Shown here: positions 14,701 to 28,900 of the stretch, piece after piece
Numbering within the stretch: position 1 is the first letter of the stretch
How the letters are laid out: each line of letters opens with the position of its first letter
Assembly (NCBI RefSeq): GCF_017562075.2
Contig: NC_054084.1
Location: 22,246,389 to 22,310,388, forward strand
Direction: 5' to 3'
Length of the DNA: 64,000 nt
DNA from: Anopheles merus
Lineage: Eukaryota > Arthropoda > Insecta > Diptera > Culicidae
Program-made: the position numbers and the translations under genes
The notes under the pieces: model-generated
Database searches by the model: none
The model's input: only the letters and a program-made list of their open reading frames with translations
Told to the model about the DNA's origin: nothing

Positions 14701-17700
14701 AAACCAAACAAATTTCGTTTACTGTGGGCCCTCGCGGCGGGTTTGCCATTTCTATTGCCGCCCGCTTTATTTTACTCTCTACACACATACACAAATCCCA
14801 CGCACCATAGATCCGTTCTGCTCAGCCCGTTATGATTGATTTTGTCCTTTCTTTTTTGTTGCTGTTGCTCCCTTTACCGCACAAACCGGCAAATTGGCAA
14901 ATGCTTTGCCAGCAACCGACGTCATTGTTCCATTTGCGATGGACCAAAACAAACATTGCGCGGGCTACGAACTTTGTTTTGCGATCATGGGGGACGCATT
15001 AATACCTAAAGGGTTGTTGTTTTTGTACTCCACCCAATACTGTTGTGGGTTGAACATTTTTGGCACGCACACAAACGCGTGGGGCGGAATTTTAAAACAA
15101 ACAGGAGAAAAAGAACATCAACATGGGAAGGAACGGTTGATGAGAAAATGGTCACCTGTAACATTTTCGGTACGAATAATAATTGCACACAGATCCTGTG
15201 GCCTTCCGAGGGAAAATAATACCTTTCATCCGGGTTGTTGCAGGTTTTCGTTGCAAAAAAAAACCGTCCACCCTCACAACTGGTACGCTTTTCTTTTTGG
15301 TTTCAGTTTTGCACCTCATCCGTCTCCGGTCACCCGGATGAATGCGAAATGAGCACAGATTGGGTCAGCCCAAACACGCACAGGTAAATTTGGAAGGGAA
15401 ACTTTGTAAAACCCTCTAATTTTTCCTCCACCACAAAACAAAGAAAAAAACCCCATATACACACATACAAACAAAACTTTCCCTTTCCGATAAGGCGGAA
15501 TGGCTCACCGGGTACGGTGTTATTATCCAAAAATAGCATAAACCCTGCCCGCCAATAAACGGAACGGAAATTGACCGGTTACTAATTTTATAACGTTGCT
15601 CCTCGCTCGGTGGGGGAATTGGGAAAACACAATACAATCCTCACCACATCAACTTGGTGATCCAATGTTTGTTTTGCGTGTTCGACAGACCACGGATAAT
15701 TTGCCGCGCCGGATACCGGAAAAATAAAGCCACCGGCCGTAAAACGGTGATCCGCACCGACTGTCGAAAGCTGTCACAATAAATGATTAACATTGGGTTC
15801 ACGGGGACATTGGGAAGAAGATGTGAGGGGGGGGGGGGAATATTGGGAATAGGAAACATGAAAAGGAAAATAAACTCCCACACCCTTCCCGTAACCCGAT
15901 AAGAACGGAATCAAAATGAAAGGAAAAGCAACAATGCGGTTGTTGATTCGAATCGGAAAAAATGGTTGGTAAAACCAACCTACCGGATCGGTTTCCCCTA
16001 TTTCTAAGCAGCATTGCAATTGAGCAGCTCAGAATAAAGCTCACCGTGTCTTCGTTGCCGGTAGGAAATCATTGGAAAAAGTGGAAATTTCCCTTTCAAA
16101 TGCAAGAAAGCGTTACCAGCACTACCAGGCAAAGCTAACTAACGGGGGCAAAAGAACAATCCCAAGAAGGGTTTCTGCCAACTAGCAGTTCCCCATTATT
16201 CCTCCTTCCTAATGGGGGTGTATGTTTGTGTGTGTGTGCAATCATGATCATGCTCAAGTAGCTTTTGCTTCACTTTCGGGCTAGTTTTCCACATTGCCGG
16301 TGAAACTGTGATCTGCACTACGAACCGTAACCGTTTTGGCTGCTGATGGTGTTTTGTTGGTGAAAAGTGAATTTTCGTTCCGCGTTCCGGTGCCAACAGC
16401 GGGCTGACAGAATTGGGACGTAGCGGAACTGGATCTCCCGTGGCCTAGATGGGGTACCCCGATTGAGGGGTAGAGAAAATTGATTCCAACGATCCAATTG
16501 GGGGAAAAGGGAAAACTGCTGTCCACTGATTTTCCAGCCCAACGCTGTGATTAATTATGTTTGCATTTAAATTAAATTTATGTGCGCATGATAAGGGTTG
16601 TTTGGGCTCGCTGATGAATGTCATAAACATGGGTCCAATAATTAGGGTATCCTCATTGAACGCCTAAGATTGTCTTACTTTCGCTGTTCCAATGAAAAAA
16701 TCAGAAAAGTAATTATAGCATTTCTCATTATATTTTCCCATTTTTGGGGAAACGTCTTCCTCAATCAGCAAACATGAAAGGGCAATAAAAAAAACCTCTG
16801 ATTTTCTGCTTTCATCAGAGCAACTGTATCGTAAAGGCAATCTCTCTGCAGTGACAGATGATGGGAGCAGTAAATCGACTGCCGCATTATCTTTTTGCAA
16901 GTGCAATTTTGCATCCCTCCCAGTTGCAACCTACGTCATAGCTGGCACGAAGTACGAGCAAAGCTTTTTTTCCCTACCATCCCTAAAACGTGACGTTTGG
17001 TCGTTTTTTTTTTGGGAGGAATTGGCCGTCCCAACCGTCCGCATTGACTTGGTCGATTGTGGGAAAAAGCTCAGCTGGTGGGTAGACGCGAAAGAAAAAT
17101 GTAATAAAATTCAAAAAATGGTGCAATCGGTGCTACAAAAAAAAAGAAGCGCTACCACAGTTCCGTTTGACAGGAAATGGGTACACCGGACAACTTGGTA
17201 CAGGGGAATGCTCCAAAATATGCCAGCACGAATGCCGACGGACAAGCGTAGCCATGATGTTGTGGCATAAATGTTTTAATACTCTCCTCAGGTGATTGCC
17301 GGCAGTGCAATCGAGCTTCCGTAACCTCGACCCGGTTCCGTGCAAAAGAAGCGATGAGGCAAACGTAACACACACATAAAGTCACCCCACTGCTACCCGC
17401 AGTTGCTCACCGTTGGCGGATGACATCAAACCACAGGTCGGCCGGGGGGTTTTGGGCGTTTGACGTTTTCGCTTAAAACAACAGACACACAAATGCTCGC
17501 ACCAGTTTGGATTAGCTGCTTTCCGGTTTCCTAACCAAGACGGTCACCGAAAGCAGACAACAAACCGCCAGAGTCAATGGAACGATCCGTTTAATGTTTT
17601 CGGTCGCGTTTCGTGTTCGTTCTGCTTTTTTTTCGGGGAAGATTGTTTGGTTTCGCGCAGTCTCTCCGGCTGTGCGGCTCCGGCACGCGGAAATGGTCTA

Positions 17701-19936
17701 GTGGATGAATTTGACGGTTTATGATTTCGGTCATCCACCGAGGCCCGGGGGGTGCGGCGATGTAGGTTAGTGAAACAATTACTGTCCGGGCCGGGACGAC
17801 AAGACGTGGCGTGAGGCGGTTGCCTTGTTGCCTTGCTTCTAGTAGTCTTCTTTCGGTGGGGAATTTATTTACGTTCCAGCGGAGATCTGTGACAAGTTGA
17901 GTGCGGGAAAGCTATGCGAAAGGCGGGAGCTGAGGTGCGTAAGAGTAAGATGATTCTCGTCGTGTGTAACGAAAGGGAAAACGATCGCGATAATCCGACC
18001 GGTTTACCGGGGTGAATAGGAATGTCAAGATATTGAGGAATTGTTTCATTTGGAGCTATTGAGACAATGGAATGACTTTCTTTTTTAAATATACAGAGTT
18101 TGATGGTCCTTTTCAATATAGAAACAGGATGTTATCAACAAGAGATGATGTTCTGCAACGTTGTTCTAGTTGTGAATGCTTGGAGTGAATCATAGAGATT
18201 TAACTTCTTTAAACTCATGTGGAGATTGTAGAATATCTCAATTTGTAAAAGCTACTTTATACAATAAAGCAACGAAAAGATATCTGTTTAGTCATGCAAC
18301 GTCATGAGGAACTTGTTGAGTTGACTGGTGAAATTCGATGCCACGTCTAACAGCAGGAATCAAGCGCAATAAAGTTGTATAATCCAACATTCTTTTCAAG
18401 CATCTCACTTCTCTATTCTTTATGCCTGTTTCAAAGCGCTTCATACCCGTCAGTGCTAAGGCAATGGGCAATAAATCTAGGACTGGTTTCCTTTAAAGAA
18501 CTACGAGGTTTAATCACCAATGCCGATATCGTTCATTCCCGACTGCTAGAAGCTAACCCGAATGGTCTTCCCGTTGGCCCTCTTTCCTATGCTGTTCATC
18601 CCACGCCTAGCGATCGATACTGTGAAGGTTATTGCATGTTCTGTGCAAGCAGTATGCTGCCACGGCTTCACCATCTGATAAGTCGATCGCGCGAGAACGG
18701 AATCCAAAAAAAAAGGAACGTGATTGCCGCGTTACGCTGCACTTTAACCGTGCGCCGTTGGTGAATGTTAAGCGCGCGCACAAGGCTTTGATGCGGTCTG
18801 GATGCGGTAGATCCGTTCCGGGTGTAGTTGTTTTCGGTACAACTTTCTCCGTGTGTCTGACATGACAGAAGTGGGCAGCTCTTCCACGAAATAAATACTT
18901 TCAGACGCAAACACAGGACATTCACAAACAAAGGCGAAGGAGATTGTTGCAAGGCTTAAGAATGAACCGGTTTTAATGCCGAACCCTCTGCATAGGGGTA
19001 CGTAGCTGAGCCACAGTTTTGGGCATTTTGTATGAAGAAACAACACATACTTCTCACACCTCTTTGTGTCGTAAATATGATAAAAAAACAAAAATCAACT
19101 TTTAATAACGTGATGCAGCACGATCATTAATTGCGGAATAGTGACGCAAATGCAGCCACGCAACAACAACAACAATCGCGCATTTAAGGAAAGGACAGGC
19201 AGGCATTACACTCTACTGTGTGGTAGAGCTATTTTTGGTACTTCACCCTATCATGCAGCGCGTGGTTAATTATGGGAAATTTCTCTACACAACCATTCAC
19301 CACGGTTCCCTTTCACGGGCCACAAACAATGTGGAATGTGCAAGATTCGGCAGAAAGACCTGATACGATGGGATCCCAGGTTTTGGAAAACATATCCTCG
19401 CACATGCATGATGCATGAGCGGTCGTCACAAAACAAAGATTCAACCGAAGAAGCAAACACTACAAGAAGGATCATGATGAAATAAAAAAATGGCTTCCCG
19501 TTGACAGGGGCTACCCCTCATGCGGAAGAAGATGAACCCATCGTGGTCAATTGCCCATTATCACCAAAATGTCAGTTTGATTGTTTCGAAAAAAAAAAAA
19601 AAATACACAGTAGACAGCACACCACAAAAGAAGAATGGGGTGGCAAATGTGAAAAAAATGGCCAACCCATTGACGACCAGTTTTCACTTTCCATTGAAAT
19701 CATCGTAAGCCACTTTTGGTCATCAATATATGGCGCCAGCAGTTTTGGAAGGGGAGGAAGGGGTAGATAGATTTCGGCAGCCCGGTAATTTTGGACATTG
19801 ACTTTTGCGCTTCGGTCGGGTTGCAGTGGCCACGATATTCGATATGTGTGTGTGTGTGTGTGTGTGAGTAAGCAATCGATCGATCGGAAAGAAATCGAAA
19901 CCGATCATCGATCGATGTGATATATGTGGTTTGGAG

Positions 19937-19984
<48 letters not shown>

Positions 19985-22900
19985 GATTTTTATCGTGAAG
20001 ATAGTCTCAGTTGTCGATTAAGTTGAGAAACAGAGGGAAGTCCATTGTCCAAAAGGAGATCTAGTGCACTCAGTAATCAAATTCCACATTGTTTCCCTTC
20101 CCAATTTCCCGGATGTCGTGAATGCACTTGAAATCAAAATTTTCCATCGATCCGGGCACACTCCATTGCCCCGTTGATTGATACCGTTCGGTCTATCCGT
20201 TCCATTTGCTGTTTAGTGCCTACGGTTTAAGAGAGAGAAATTGAAACCGATTCCAACACACAATCACCTAACCGATCGCGCTTTAAGAATGGAAAGTTAA
20301 GTTTCCCGCTTCCCGGTGCGGGATTCCTCCGTACGTAATGGGGTGGAAATGGTGAGGAAAAAGCGTGACGCGCCTTATTCGGCTAAGCCGGTATCGTTCC
20401 CGAGTATCGGCTCAGTGCCGCGGGAATAGAGCGAGAGATAAATCGTGTGGATTGTATTAAGCTCGATTAATGCTAAGGTAAGGTTCAGGTCGAAACTATC
20501 AATACGAGTCGCTGGCTGGCAGAAAGGAACTGGCACGTGGATACTTCCGTGCATTTGGGGGGAAAAAATGCTGCAGCAAGTTGGTAGCAGCTATTTTCTT
20601 CTACAGCAAAAACCGTTTTTCCTCGAGCAACTGAAGCCAGAAGCTGATCACCCGTGGCGTCGGTGGGTGGATACAGTTTTTCGATGCCAATTTTCTAAGC
20701 GAACGGAAGGTGCCGATATCGACGCTTTCTCTTCATTGACGATGCACGGTGGAATTTATGCGCGGCGCTGTCTTCTGTCCTTCTCGCCGTTGCTGTTTGT
20801 TTACCTTTAAGTTTCCGTTCCGTAATGATCGTATCACTGTGCGTGACATATCGGAACGTCTGGTGTGTACGCGCACGATGTCAAGCTTGAACCGTTCTTA
20901 CCATAAAGGCACAACAAGTAAGACGCCTCACACTTATCACCCTTTCTTTGTGTCGCATGCAGATTGTTTGTTTGCCGAAAAGTAAAAGTGGACATCTATT
21001 TGCATAGCTGTGTTGTGGCGAAAACAGGAAACACTAAGGGAAACTAAAGGTGACACATTTATTGTACAAGGGGCGAAGACGTGCGAAATAATACTAAAAA
21101 AACACATCAAAACGTACCGATGTTGTCCTCCAGCGGCTACAATCTGCACCCATTATCCACCTGATTGATTGAGCCGGCAGCATTAGGAGCCCGCCCGCTA
21201 TGGTAATAAACAGATTCACGCTTTTTTGCCTCATTTTTGCCTCTACTCACACAAACAGACGCTTTTCCTCTGCACGCTCATGCTGGGTGGCGTCTTGGGG
21301 CCAGAAATGAAACAAAAACGCTCCCCTTCGGAGGCTTTTTTTGTTGCTCTCCCGCCCCACGAGCACGATCGGTCTCTGGGAGCCGTTAGAAGGTATTTGA
21401 CCTCACGGGGGCCGTATTCGTTTGGCACGGCACAAACATAGCCCAGCATCATTCGCGCACACTGCGGATTTTCATTTCTCCACCCAACCGGATTCTTACG
21501 CGTACTACGTGTCCAGATTGTTGGGGAGGAAGAGGTACCAGGGAGGTCTTGGATGGAACGGGGATCTATTGGAGGTGATGGATCCCGCTAGTGTGGATGA
21601 TTGCAGCCAACTTCCACCGGCTACAATTAGGCATTATTATTTTCACGAATTAGCGTATACAAATCAGGGAGAATCTGGTCGGACCAGTGCCTTGTTATGG
21701 TGGTAGAAGGTAGGAGGTTTTATGGAGGAGAAGAAGTAGCGCCTTTGATAGGCCAACGCCTTGAGGAAGGTTTTGTGTTGCTTGATACTGTTTTGGTCTA
21801 TCATTTGTGTCGAAGTATTTCACAGCAGTAGAAGAATGTTTCTTGAATAAGCAATTTGTTGAAGGTTAAAATATACTCCACTGTCTATTGTCCCCTTCGA
21901 AAGGAGACATCAAACCAATCGCTTAACGCTTACCTCATGCTGCGATGAAAGCAGAAACGTATAATTCGCATAGTAAATTAAACAAATGCCACTCCAGCGA
22001 AGCACTTTCTATGCAAAACAAACAAACCGCCCAACTCCGCTGCAACGAAACTCCTTCCAAAACCTGTCCCCCGTTTGCAAATGTTGATTCTATTGTTACC
22101 GATTTTATTGGGAGGTCGCCCAATTTCGAATCCACCGGTTCGGAACTTGAGCAAATATCGATTTCCTTTGACAGAGCCAATTTTGGTGCCAGAGTTATGT
22201 GCATATATGTGTCGCCCCAGCACTGTGGGACAGCACCAGCAGCAGCGACGCGAGGGCTTTCACTTCTATCGAGCGACGACCCGTCACGGCACGGCACGCT
22301 TGAATTCCGATTCGGCAGAAAGGATGACGCATGTCACCATCTGTGTCACATGTCGCGTGAAATCAAGCCATTCGGCGACAGCGAACGGAAGAACTACGGG
22401 AGAGTGCCGAAGCAGAACATGGTAGGGACACTAATCATGTGTGACGAGGGTTAGGCAAATCCTCTGGACAATTTTATGCCCCTGTGTGTGTGTGCGTGTG
22501 TCTTTAGGTATGTTTTGTCTGCTATAAACCACTAAACCACGATCACTCGGGCTTTCTAGACTGTCTAGAGTGTATTTGAGCGGCGTGGTTCCCGCTTGTG
22601 AACGGCTGCCATGTGTCAATACGATGAGAATAGGATGAAAGTGAGTTAAATATATGTTTATCGAATCGTATTTACATACACACACACACATCCAGAGTCC
22701 CTTTTCTCTTCACTTTACTCCCCCTCTGGAGCAGTAAGGTTCGCGACTCACGTGAGCTAGTCGCTTCTCCACCCAACCTTCGGCCAACTTCTTGCACCTT
22801 GTATCCCGTTTACTTCTTTTTTTTTTGTTCGATTGTTTCGTGTTCCATGTGCGATGGGGAGCATTATTTTGTACTGTACGGTGACGCGGCTCCCCCACCC

Positions 22901-25900
22901 AGATACCTACCACTAGCTGGCCACTGGTCGTGTTGATGTAAAATGTGAAAGTGAACTCGCGTGAACTCGCGCCACCGCACCACGGTTCGGGCAGCTTCTG
23001 AATGGAGGCGCGTTTTCGACGCTGCACACCGTACCTTGGATCGGTACATTTCAATGGTAGCATATTAGCGGATAGAAAGTTGTAGCGAGTGTAGCGTCTT
23101 TGGCGGGTGATTTCGTGCGCTCGGTTTGCGGGCGCATCGCTTAAATGGATTGCATTCGAATTCGCCCGCAGGAGCGCGCGGGATAACCGTTTTCATTTTC
23201 AAGTTACCGTACCGGTAATGTGTGGAAATGGTTAAATCCAAGACGGAATTCAATAAACACTAAATCAAACCCTGCCAGCAAGCATCGACTGCCGCGAGGG
23301 ACTCATAATTTTCAGTGTATTGTGATAAAGATAATGCAACATTGACGTGGAAAGGTAAAACATGAGTGTTGGATGATAAATTGTTGTTGAGGTTGAGTGT
23401 TACGGAGGGCAACAAAAAAAACAATTTGAAAGCAAATTATTTTGTGTAATTGTTCTGTCACTCAGTAAGGTTACGTCTAGTCAATCTAATAATGGTAACC
23501 CTTTACATAGAACCATTAACAAGGAAAATGTAATCATCGACAAAAGGCGAGATATTCCTTACATGATATGAAGTAAACAGCAAAGTAAACGTAGTGGTTG
23601 TGGTATCTATAGAAAATAAGCCATTGATGTACTTCTGAAGAATTATAAAAGATAGAGCATTATTTATTTCCATTTCTTCAACGTATCATGCAACAATATT
23701 CCTTAAGATAACAAAAGTACTTCGTTGTAAGTGATCTTTTATATTGCATTTTGGATTGCTAATTATGAAATTCTAGGCACGAATCTGCTTTTTTGTGAAC
23801 TTTTATAAAAAAGCCTCTTTAATGTAAATACAACTGTTTCGTTTGAATAATAGTGCACAATAGGTAGCAATGTTATTAATATCCAACGAACAACAAGTTG
23901 TATTTTGCTTTAGCCATAAATCATGCCAAAAATTCTAATTTTAGGCTTTGGTTGAGGTGAAAAAATAAAAAAGATTTCTTCTTGTAGGGATGCTCAAAAT
24001 TTCATCATGTTTGTATGCTGTTATCTACACATTTGCTTCTTTCTTATGTATGCTTAGATTGATAAGAGCAGACCTTAAAGCCTTCAAACTTATGATGCAA
24101 ACGTCTAGTTTCACTGCGTTTAAAAATTCCTCATTTCTAAACAGATTAATCTTCTTTATCGTAACATCCTTCCTTCTTGTCGTGCGTCATTGTGCAAGCC
24201 TTTTAAATTAATTTCACCCAAACTTAATTAAACACGCTTTCGCGTGCTCACCCTACTGACGCATCCCGGACGCTTGGCACCGACTTGGTACTTCCCGAAT
24301 TTACCGTCAGCCAGCGAAAGCCCGAAAAACTTTCGCCCCGTGTCAACCATTTCCGAGAATATTCACCTCGAACGCTCGGTCGCTCGGGTTGCAAGAAAGG
24401 ATGGCAGGACGTGCCGATACCTTGGCACAGACGTGCTGTTGCCTGCTGTTGCTTCAATCAGGTGTGGTTAGATCCGCGACATAGTGCGGCTGTTTTGTAC
24501 CGTTGTAATTTCTTGAGCGTTAATTCGTGCCTGCGGCGCTACTTTCTTGATGCCGTGCGCCTTGGTGACAGTTGCGGAAATAGCAGTCCCCGGTGACGTG
24601 CGCTTGAGGCATGCCCGGGTCTTGCCACAGACCTGCTGTTGTGTAATATCCGGGTAAAAGCCGGTTGAGTAATGGGTATGGCCGATTGAGCAGAACATGC
24701 AGCAGAAACGAGGATGCTGAGGATGCGCACTAATTGATAACATCCTTTCACGTTTGGCCGAGCGGCGGGTTGGTTTTCAGCCAGAACAGGAAGCAATCCC
24801 CTGAGTGGCGAGGAATTCTAACAGTAGATACATTCCCCGTGCCCGTCCGCCTTGCCTCGTTTGCTAGGGGATGTTGATACTTGGCGCAGGTTAGCTGTTT
24901 CAAAAAGTAACGGTTCTGGAATGCTGCTAGAGGTCGTGTATTCTCTTTCTCTTTCGCCCGCCAGTTGATAAGAACTCGTTCCCCAAGGCAAAACATCTCG
25001 CGTCCGGTCGGGCTGAGCTGAACGGTCTGCCGACCCAGATCTTGCCGGAGTCCAGAATCGTTCATCCGCCACCGTCACCACTGATGGCGTTCGATCTGAT
25101 GGATCTATCCGGATGCGAAGAGTTAACAGCAAATCAGGTATGTTTGGATCGCGTTGACAGTTATAGCTTCATTGAGGCGCCGGTACACACTGGTGCAATC
25201 GTGGCTCGATAGCACGATGTACACATCCTCCAGCGGCCGTGATTAGTGCCGGCGGTGAAAATGGCCCACTAAGTAGGGTAATCAGTGACTCATTTTGTCC
25301 GTTCCCGCCGGTACGCTGTCGCACGGGAAAGAAGTAACAACAACAAAACACCGCCTTCAGCCGATGAATGATTTATTGATGGATGATTTATGGGGTGCGG
25401 TTTCGTGACAGGCGTAATGTTTTGGGGAGGGGCCGACCGCATGGTCGCTACATCTGTTGGCGCGTCCCAGGTGCTCGTTAGTAGTGTGATTTTGAGCGTT
25501 ATTGTGCTATTGTTTTCGTGGATGAAAAATAAAAAGTCTGAAACGGAGCAAGCGGCACCTTGAGATGGATTCAATGAGCGGGAAAGATTGAGAGATTTCA
25601 CTCGATTCGAGATGATTTATCATGAAGTTATCAACCTCGCTTTACGGTATTGAAATGCCGTTGGAAAGTAAAGTTAGGGCACGAGTGTCAGCTTCAGATG
25701 ATTAGAAGATCGAAGCATTACTTCAGTTTTTAAGGAGCACAAAGCGTTAATGCTTCAATTTGAGTGAGAAATAATTTGGTTAAATGATTGATGACACTTT
25801 GACCAACCATGTAACAAGCGGCCGAATGCCTTAATTAGTTGTAAAAGCCGATTTTCATGAAGATATATTGGGACAATACTTATATTAATTTTGATCTCAA

Positions 25901-28900
25901 TTTCTGAAGGAATCTAACGATTCATCAAGTAAGAGATATTGTTTCTTTTTTAGGACAAACAATTTTGAATTTGACTCTAAAACATCCAAGACATAAACAG
26001 TCCAGAATTGGATGCCAATCACTTCATCTCATACTGATTTAGTTTATGAGTTTCTACCTTGTGCTCTGCATGTTTTGAGAAACTTTTATCCGAATAGCAA
26101 ATCAAGAAGCGTAGAAGAACATTGCTTAAAGAACTGCCCATCATAACACGATTCTCACCACTATCAATAGATTGCGGCACAATCGATCGTGTCTATTTGC
26201 CACCTCACGACCGCGGGAATGTTAATTAAACAGGCTAACGAGTCTCTGACCAATTCATTTGGCGACTTCAGCACACACACACACCTCATTTCGTTCTGCG
26301 CACTCCGTGCAAATCGCATTTGCATCGGCCACCGATTCCCTGCGACACTCTCTCGGGACGCTCCACTACGTGCCAGCGGTTTCCCGCGGTGCACGTTTCA
26401 AAGAGGAAAGAAAACCACCGGCACAAAAACGACCCAATCCAAGTCATCCATTGACTGGCGAAAAAATTACCAACGCCAAGCACGAACCCCCCTCTCCACA
26501 CCGAAAAAAAACCTATCTTAATTTCAAATGATTTGTGCCATTTCGGGGCGCGACGATGGCGCTCGAGAGAAGAAGCAGCAGCAGCAAAAAAGCGGCATGC
26601 TCATCCTATCGATCGTGCACCGAAAACCGAACCAAAACCCAAAACGCGAAGCGATTGGCCGAAGGTGGCAGGGGGTGGTGCGTTGGGACGGTGGGGTGAA
26701 AATGTTTTCAACTCGACACCGAGACCTACTTTTCGGGTGGCTTCTTACGGATGCGCTGTAGGGCGCTAGGCATGGAAGCCGATCGGGCCGGGGAGGGAAA
26801 TCGAATGGAAAAGTGGATATTATTTGAAGCAGGCAAGCGAAACACACGCGCGGGTGGACGCGGGTGGGAAATCTCATCGGAAAGGAACACCGGGACCGGT
26901 CACCGGTTCGGCAGCAGTGTTGTTGCTGGCATCAGATGAGATGTTGTCGATGGTTATCTACTGCATATCGAGAGAGTTGTTCTCACGAGCAATAAAAAAA
27001 AAATGCTCAAAACATCCAAGATTTACTAACCTTGATCATCGCATTCGTTACAGAGCTCATTCTCATTTCCAATTGCTTTTCTATGCATAGATTTTGTGAG
27101 ATTTGGATGCATTCTATTGCCCGATCGAATGATGTTGACGGGAAGGGAGAAGGTGGTTTTCCCAGCTTTCCGAAACCTTGACCCGGCTCTTGTACAGTAT
27201 AATTGACCCCTTCAATACCTCCCCAAAAGCGGGGGACGATTTGAAATCAAGTTCGATCCGAAACCGGATCGACACCGAAACGGCCCTTTTTCTACACGGT
27301 GCGGTGTGTGTGTGTGTGTGGAGGCGAGTGTCTCGGCCGTCGTTACGAAAATCCGTAGAATAGAGGAAGCACACGAAAGGAACGAGATGCAATCGTTATG
27401 GAAGCGATTAAAGCTTTTCCTACCTCATTCGTTGTGTGAGTATTGTATGCGCGTGTGTGTGTGTGCTTTGTTTGGCTAGTTGATTTGCTTCTTGCTTTCG
27501 CGCCTGATCGAGGCGTTGAGGTACGGTGGCCAGTTTGATGAGATCTCGTACGAACTGTACCTACCGAACGATGGGGAGGAAAGGTACGCGTTTCATCTAC
27601 GGTTTCCATTACGTAAAGAAAATGCGTATGAATAACCAAGAAAAATCAGATTAGGTCACCGAATTCTTGCGTCTCCGGCGTGCCATTGCAATCAATTTCT
27701 AATCAAAAAACCCCCAAACAATTACCGGTGAAATGATCCATTCCTGTGTCACGCTGGGTTGGTGGTAGTGGGTTCGGTGGAGGTGAGGGAACAGCGCAAA
27801 GCTATGCTTTCCCATGACCGTCCAGGCTATACTAGGATGGTTTTTTGGTATGATCTGGTCGAGAAGCGTGAAAACTGCAACGGATTGATTTTTGATCGTT
27901 CCGAAGCGCGCAGCTCGCCATTGGCCTTGGAGCTCCTTCGGTCTGTCATGGCTGTACAGCTTGTGGGAGGGCACTAAACAACCAAAAGTAACCACCGGTG
28001 GCATCTTGCTGGATGTTAGATGCCTCCCATGTGCCCATGACGGGCGTGCGAGATCCGTTACATAAATTGATTCGGGTGATCCGAATAATGGCGATAATTA
28101 AAAGTAAGCACGGAAAAAGAAAGCGCAACCGATGAGCTGGTGATTAATTACCGGACCCCGGGGGTGCGCGCAAGCTGCGTAAACACGGCCAACTTGAAAC
28201 GTTCCGGAGACTGTGCCGGTGGTGGTGAGCTTTTCTGGAGCATCGGGCCATCCGATGGCCGGAATCGGGGGTGTCCGTGTTTGTACTGGGTGATCGATCG
28301 CCCTCATAGACGGGGGAGAGAAAATGAGACGCGCAGGAAAGAAAAAAAAAAACAACGCGCGCGCACTCACGCAAACACGGCCAAGCTCACAAACTTGTTA
28401 GATGGCAGCAGCGATAACCTCCTTCCGGATGGTGGCTCCCATGTGCCATTGCCATGCGTCCTGTGCACGGTCTATAAAATGAGCTGCCGTAGAGCGATCG
28501 CCTAGCCGATCGCTTCCTGTGAAGCTCTTTCTCCCTTCAACGCTATTGATGAACCTCGATCGACTGCACTGATCAATTACTGTGCAGATTGGTGGGCCAG
28601 GCCTGCTGCACCTTGCCTAGTTTGCTATGGCGTGATCCAGTGCCGGTGCTCATTAGAGAGCATGGGAGGGACAGGGTTGCAACTTGTTTACACTGAGCAT
28701 GTGGCCGCTTTCTTATGGTCGGGTGCGTGTCGTTGAATATAGACAGATCGTCAATTATTATTATTATTATTATTACTGGCGAGGACAGCGATCAGAGAGT
28801 GGAGTTTGAGATTGAGGTTCGATCATTGTATAATCGCCTAATCGCTTGGTCGTTAAAGCACACTGAATGAGCCTTCGGAAGAAAGCTCCGGAAGTGATCT

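Larger units (their letters stand above)
9361..18060. other. Protease A intron 1, middle part: no gene seen
   Basis: An AT-rich block (about 9.4-10.45 kb) ends in an 18-base C run, followed by GC-rich sequence to about 12.75 kb, an AT-rich block with a likely degenerate SINE (about 12.8-13.25 kb), GC-rich sequence (13.3-14.4 kb), and mixed sequence to 18 kb. Frames of 100-170 codons occur in the GC-rich parts, often on both strands at once, which is the behaviour of stop-poor GC-rich DNA rather than genes. None is recognisable. Confidence 0.65.
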
